Shown piece by piece: positions 60,601-64,000 of a stretch of DNA of 64,000 bases (position 1 is its first letter; each line of letters opens with the position of its first letter). Position numbers and translations under genes: made by a program. The notes beneath the pieces are model-generated. The model searched no databases. It saw only the letters and a program-made list of their open reading frames with translations, and was not told where the DNA came from. This DNA is from Cladosporium sp. IMV 00045 (taxonomy: Eukaryota; Ascomycota; Dothideomycetes; Cladosporiales; Cladosporiaceae): positions 1 to 64,000 of the forward strand of contig MSJI02000061.1 in assembly GCA_001931905.2 (NCBI GenBank), given 5' to 3'.

Positions 60601-62538
60601 GGACCCGTGGGAATTTGCCCTTGTCTATCTCTTCTTGAGGCCAGACTTCGTCCTGAAGATCGATATCGCGTACCACCTTCGGTCTCCTGAGGAGGCGGCC
60701 AAGCGTGGTCTGAGAGACCTCGAGGCTGATGACATTGCGGATGGGCTTGTCGTTACTTTCCTCTTCGTAGTAGTCTGCCCATTTCGCCAAGTTCATCTTT
60801 GCCCCGGAGTTCTGCGTTTTCACATCAATGACATCCAGAGGGTAGTCCGGACCAACCATGTTAGCCACTTGTCGCACCGTCAAGCCTTCAGGCATAACCA
60901 TGTCCAGCTTGTCTTGGCCATCATCTAGTACTGTGTCGTATTCGTGGTCGTCAGGTTCCGGCATTTCCAGATCCTCCAGGGTCTCAGGTGCTTCTGTGTC
61001 TTTCGGCGCTCCATTGACAGCTCCTGCTGCCTCTGCCCGTTTTCGCAAGTCCCAAGGTCTTGGGTTCCAAGCAGCAGGTATGCAAATTGGCTCCACAAAG
61101 GTGCCGCTTTTTTCAAGAAAATCTCGGGTGACAAGCTCTGGGCGCATCCGCGGGAAGTTCTCTGGGTCAAAAACAAATGTGCCGTCCTTGATCGGTTGGA
61201 TGTAATGATGTTCATTGCTCTCTTCGCTCGTCTTGAGGACGCCTCGCTGCAGTTCGGCATAGTCAACGCTGGTGTGAGCTCTAGAGCTCTTGCGTACGTA
61301 TGTCGTTTTGCCATGTGAGGGCTCACAGCCTGCGCAGAAGTATTTGTCGACGTCACGGACCTCGATGGCTTTCTTAAAGCCAGCGCAGTCGACATGAAAC
61401 CAGTTCTTGCAGCCATTGCAGGAGATCCACTCGTCCAGCTCTCCAGCTTGCTGGGCCGTTTCACGCGTGCTATTGCAGCTTGCACATATAGTCTCCGGTA
61501 CCGCTTTGCTCTGCTTCCGCGGGGCCCGAGAAGGCGTTACTTCTCGTACAATCATTCTGACCTCTGGCGGAACAGACTTGGCTCTGACACCTGATGATTC
61601 CTGCTCAAAGTGCTCAGGTGCTGGAGTTTGGCTCGAACTATGGCGGCGCCTTGTATCTTGGCGTACTTCGAGTGCGGCTTCCGCGAACACATCTCTCGTC
61701 TTTGCGGCTTTGGCAGAGGTTTTGTTTGCCCTCTTCGACGCCACTTTCTCTGCGACCGTCTTCTTTGCGCCCGATCGAGGCTTGCCTTTCGGCCAGCCTC
61801 TTTTCTTTGGTGGAGCATCGGATGCCTCACTCGTTGCTGCTTCGGTGGTAGCTTTAGACAAAGTAGGCTCCTCGGGTGGAGTCTGCGTTTGGTGAGGCTC
61901 AGATACGTGGGTGGGAACGCTCGGTCGGCGAGCGTCTGGCGGTGCGTTGTACATGGGTACATCGCCGCTTTCGCGTCTTTCGCTCGCAGTCTTTGGGCTC
62001 AACCCTCCTCCTTCACTAGTTCTTTGTGGTGAAGGGAGATTCGGAGGCAAGTGGTTGCCTTGCGGTTGCGGGTTGAAGGGAGGAAGTAGTGGCACATGAG
62101 GAGCTCTCGATACCTGCTCAACAGGGCGTTGATGGTACACATCCGAAGGAAAGCTGTTTGCGTGAGGCCTGACACTAGGTTGGGGATATGGTGGAGGTGC
62201 TCTTGCAGCTGGCGCAGGCCATCCTCCAGTCCTGAAGTTCAGAAGCAGCGCGGCTTCTTCGACACGACTCTCGTACGTCGCCTGTCCGTTCGAGGACCCA
62301 TTGGACCATCCGTTTGCTTCGTAGCTTGTTACCGGTCTAGAAGCGTACTGCCCGACCTGCGGGGAGACGAAATAAGCGGATCTCGCACGCTTATGTGGTG
62401 GTTCTGAATTTGGAGGATATGCCGGATGAGCATGACCGTGTCCGTTTGGTTTGGCATTCCCTTGCTTGGGCGGGACCATGCTCGGACTGAGCGCAAGCGC
62501 TGCATCCGCCAATGCGTCGATGTTCGAAGTCTTGCGCC
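57655..62538 (-). CDS. JHD1/KDM2-type PHD-JmjC histone demethylase, N-terminus cut by gap
   Basis: Coding runs from the N run at 62538 to 58925, then, after a 61-nt intron (58924-58864, GTGAGT..CAG), from 58863 to the TAG at 57655; about 1,607 codons are present. A disordered N-terminus (RKTSNIDALADAAL) is followed by a PHD finger (about 61290-61490: ICASCNST ... WISCNGCKNWFHVDCAG) and a JmjC domain with the iron-binding HxD in TDFHIDFGG (about 60545-60566) and the distal His in GWIHAVW (about 60333-60353). Near the C-terminus are two Cys motifs, CDACRKRRIRCKH and CFECRKSKRRCIH; the intron splits the second. The family removes methyl groups from H3K36 in the nucleus. The start codon lies beyond the contig end. 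Frame continuity through the N run into 62559-62935 is false. Confidence 0.92.
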
Positions 62539-62558
62539 NNNNNNNNNNNNNNNNNNNN
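62539..62558. other. Assembly gap (20 N) joining contigs 2 and 3
   Basis: Twenty N lie between the JHD1 coding sequence and a second copy of the ApsA N-terminal coding sequence. The same fixed size as the first gap indicates a scaffolding placeholder. Confidence 0.97.
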
Positions 62559-62845
62559 GACTGCTCTCGCGATCGAGAGGAACCAATGGTGGTGGCTCTC
62601 GAGGAGCGCTTAGATCGTAAGAAGCCCGGGGTCTCGTAAGGAGTGTCTGCAGGCGAAGGTAGGCCTTTCGCGCCCACGAATGATGTATACTCGCTAAAAT
62701 AGTCCGCCATGTTGTTCGGATCTAGTAAATCTTCCAGGTCCACGTCCAGGTATAGCTTGATCCAGGATCTATGTACAGGCTCGCCGGCCAGGGTATCGAA
62801 ATATGCACACAGGAGATCGCATGCTGTCTGCAGTGAGCTTCGCAT
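62559..62845 (-). CDS. ApsA/Num1-type cortical anchor, second copy, N-terminal fragment only
   Basis: Encodes the first 95 or so residues (MRSSLQTACDLLCAYFDTL ... SSRSREQ), identical in protein sequence to 46411-46125. The two nucleotide differences seen are synonymous. The rest of the gene is absent because contig 3 begins here, so this is a fragment at a contig end, not a pseudogene. As in the first copy, the frame stays open upstream of the ATG at 62845 to a CATAG near 62883, which may be a splice acceptor of an earlier exon. Confidence 0.9.
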
Positions 62846-64000
62846 CCTGCATGAGGGCGTTGTACCATGAGCATACTGACCTATGAAAGGGAAAAGGAAA
62901 TCAATATACCATTGTGCCGGTTCTAGTGTCCACAAATGCTACAGGGTCGTAGCCACATGAGCTGTGCTACAGGTGACCTGGGCTTCCAGGGCAGCTGTCT
63001 TCACCCCAGCGCAAGTGGTGAGGTAACAATTGAGCAGAATGTGCTATGTGCTGTGAGCTAAGTATCATCTTGTCAGCAACATGCCAGTACATTTTTTCAT
63101 GAGCCATGACTCGGAAAAGCCTCAAGCCTCGCCGTTGATCAGAGTGCCGGCGGTGGTGAAACGCGCTTGAACCGCTGCGTGGACGGGACCCTTGACTAGA
63201 GAGACTATACGTACCCTACGACCTCACTGAAGCTCTCGATGTATGCTGGAATAGCGCTGTGCAACGCAACAAAGGTAGGACAGGCAGGGACTTGCAGGAG
63301 GAGTAGCAAATACTCTGTGGAGGAAGAAGAGTACGACAGTAAGGTGCAGTAGTAGCTAGCGATCATGCACACCACCTACCAACACCGTGCCGAGCGTTGG
63401 ATGGATCTTGTCCGTGCGTGCTGCATGGGATATGGACGGCGCCTGTCGATCATATGTGATGCCCTGTTGGCGGTGTCTAGCTCTCCTGAAATCAGCGAGG
63501 GGCGGTAAAGTTGATTGAAAACCTCCCACAGGCTTCGATGACCCTTGCCAAATGACAAGCCCTGATGTTTCAGCATGCTACTTGCCTAATTCCGCAGTTG
63601 CATGAGGCGTATTTTCGCAAAAGAGCCTTGCGAGCCTTGATACCACAAGACTCACGCCAGTCTGTCCCTTAAGGTTCGTGCCCGGGGTGAACCGTAGCAG
63701 TGGTACTATCATAAAACAGCTTTGCTACCGACCAGGGGTTAAACTTCCGGCGCGTAGTAAGGTTGGGCTGGCCTGGGCCGAGGCCTCCGGCCCACTAGCG
63801 GCGGTATAACAGGCTCCGTATGGAGGATGCAGCGAGTGGCTGCAACGCACGAGACATGAAGAGGACAAGCCATCCGCCGGGAAATCCGCGCCGCGGATGA
63901 AGGTTTGACAGTTTGCGTGAAGATGCAAGCCCCATTTTGCTGTCGAACGGGATGTCCATGACATATGGCGACAGAGGGTATTGCAAGGAATATACAATTG
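62846..64000. other. Upstream region of second ApsA copy
   Basis: Counterpart of 46412-47566. It differs by scattered substitutions and single-base indels (for example one extra T near 63937). No gene is seen. Confidence 0.5.

Larger units (their letters stand above)
62559..64000 (+). repeat. Duplicated block at the start of contig 3
   Basis: Collinear copy of 46125-47566. The match runs to the window end. If the overlap reading is correct, it continues beyond 64000 with second copies of CNS1, the repeat protein, RQC2 and JHD1. Confidence 0.93.

Overview
The window is nuclear DNA of a filamentous or yeast-like ascomycete. Introns are short (about 50-85 nt) with GT..AG ends and RCTRAC-like branch sites. 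Gene content includes a Mad1 checkpoint protein, Rqc2/Tae2, Cns1/TTC4, a JHD1-type PHD-JmjC demethylase, an ApsA/Num1 cortical protein, UDP-galactopyranose mutase and a cAMP-receptor-like GPCR. The protein flavour suggests Dothideomycetes, possibly a black yeast of the Hortaea type with two diverged genome copies; this is inference, not shown by any marker gene.

The sequence is not one continuous chromosome segment. Two runs of 20 N (13205-13224 and 62539-62558) divide it into three contigs: C1 (1-13204), C2 (13225-62538) and C3 (62559-64000+). The tail of C1 (4285-13204) is a diverged copy of the head of C2 (13225-22085). The head of C3 (62559-64000) is a near-identical copy of C2 from 46125. 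Both joins are tail-to-head and in the same orientation. They look like overlapping haplotypes or homeologues placed end to end by scaffolding, not like biological tandem duplications.

Layout. C1: the end of a DExH-box RNA helicase (+), an FKBP-STIMATE fusion (+), a GPCR (+), and the 3' part of UDP-galactopyranose mutase (-). C2: second copies of the FKBP-STIMATE gene, the GPCR and a complete mutase (-); then, divergent from the mutase, a TPT/nucleotide-sugar-type transporter (+); MAD1 (+); a convergent ankyrin protein (-) with a frameshift; a small membrane protein (+); two secreted low-complexity proteins (-); ApsA/Num1 (-); CNS1/TTC4 (+); an unrecognised protein with a C-terminal repeat (-); RQC2/TAE2 (-); and JHD1 (-), cut by the second gap. 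C3: the N-terminal part of a second ApsA copy and its upstream region.

How genes relate. The mutase makes UDP-galactofuranose, and the divergent neighbour is a plausible UDP-Galf transporter, so the pair may form a galactofuranose module. The most biologically unusual gene is the FKBP-STIMATE fusion: all nucleotide differences between its two copies in the linker are synonymous, which supports one continuous protein. The remaining genes are housekeeping and unrelated to each other. I found no tRNA, rRNA, transposon, CRISPR or defence-like system. Long gene-poor stretches (6.5-9.5, 36-42 and 46.4-48.8 kb) hold no gene I can support with confidence.
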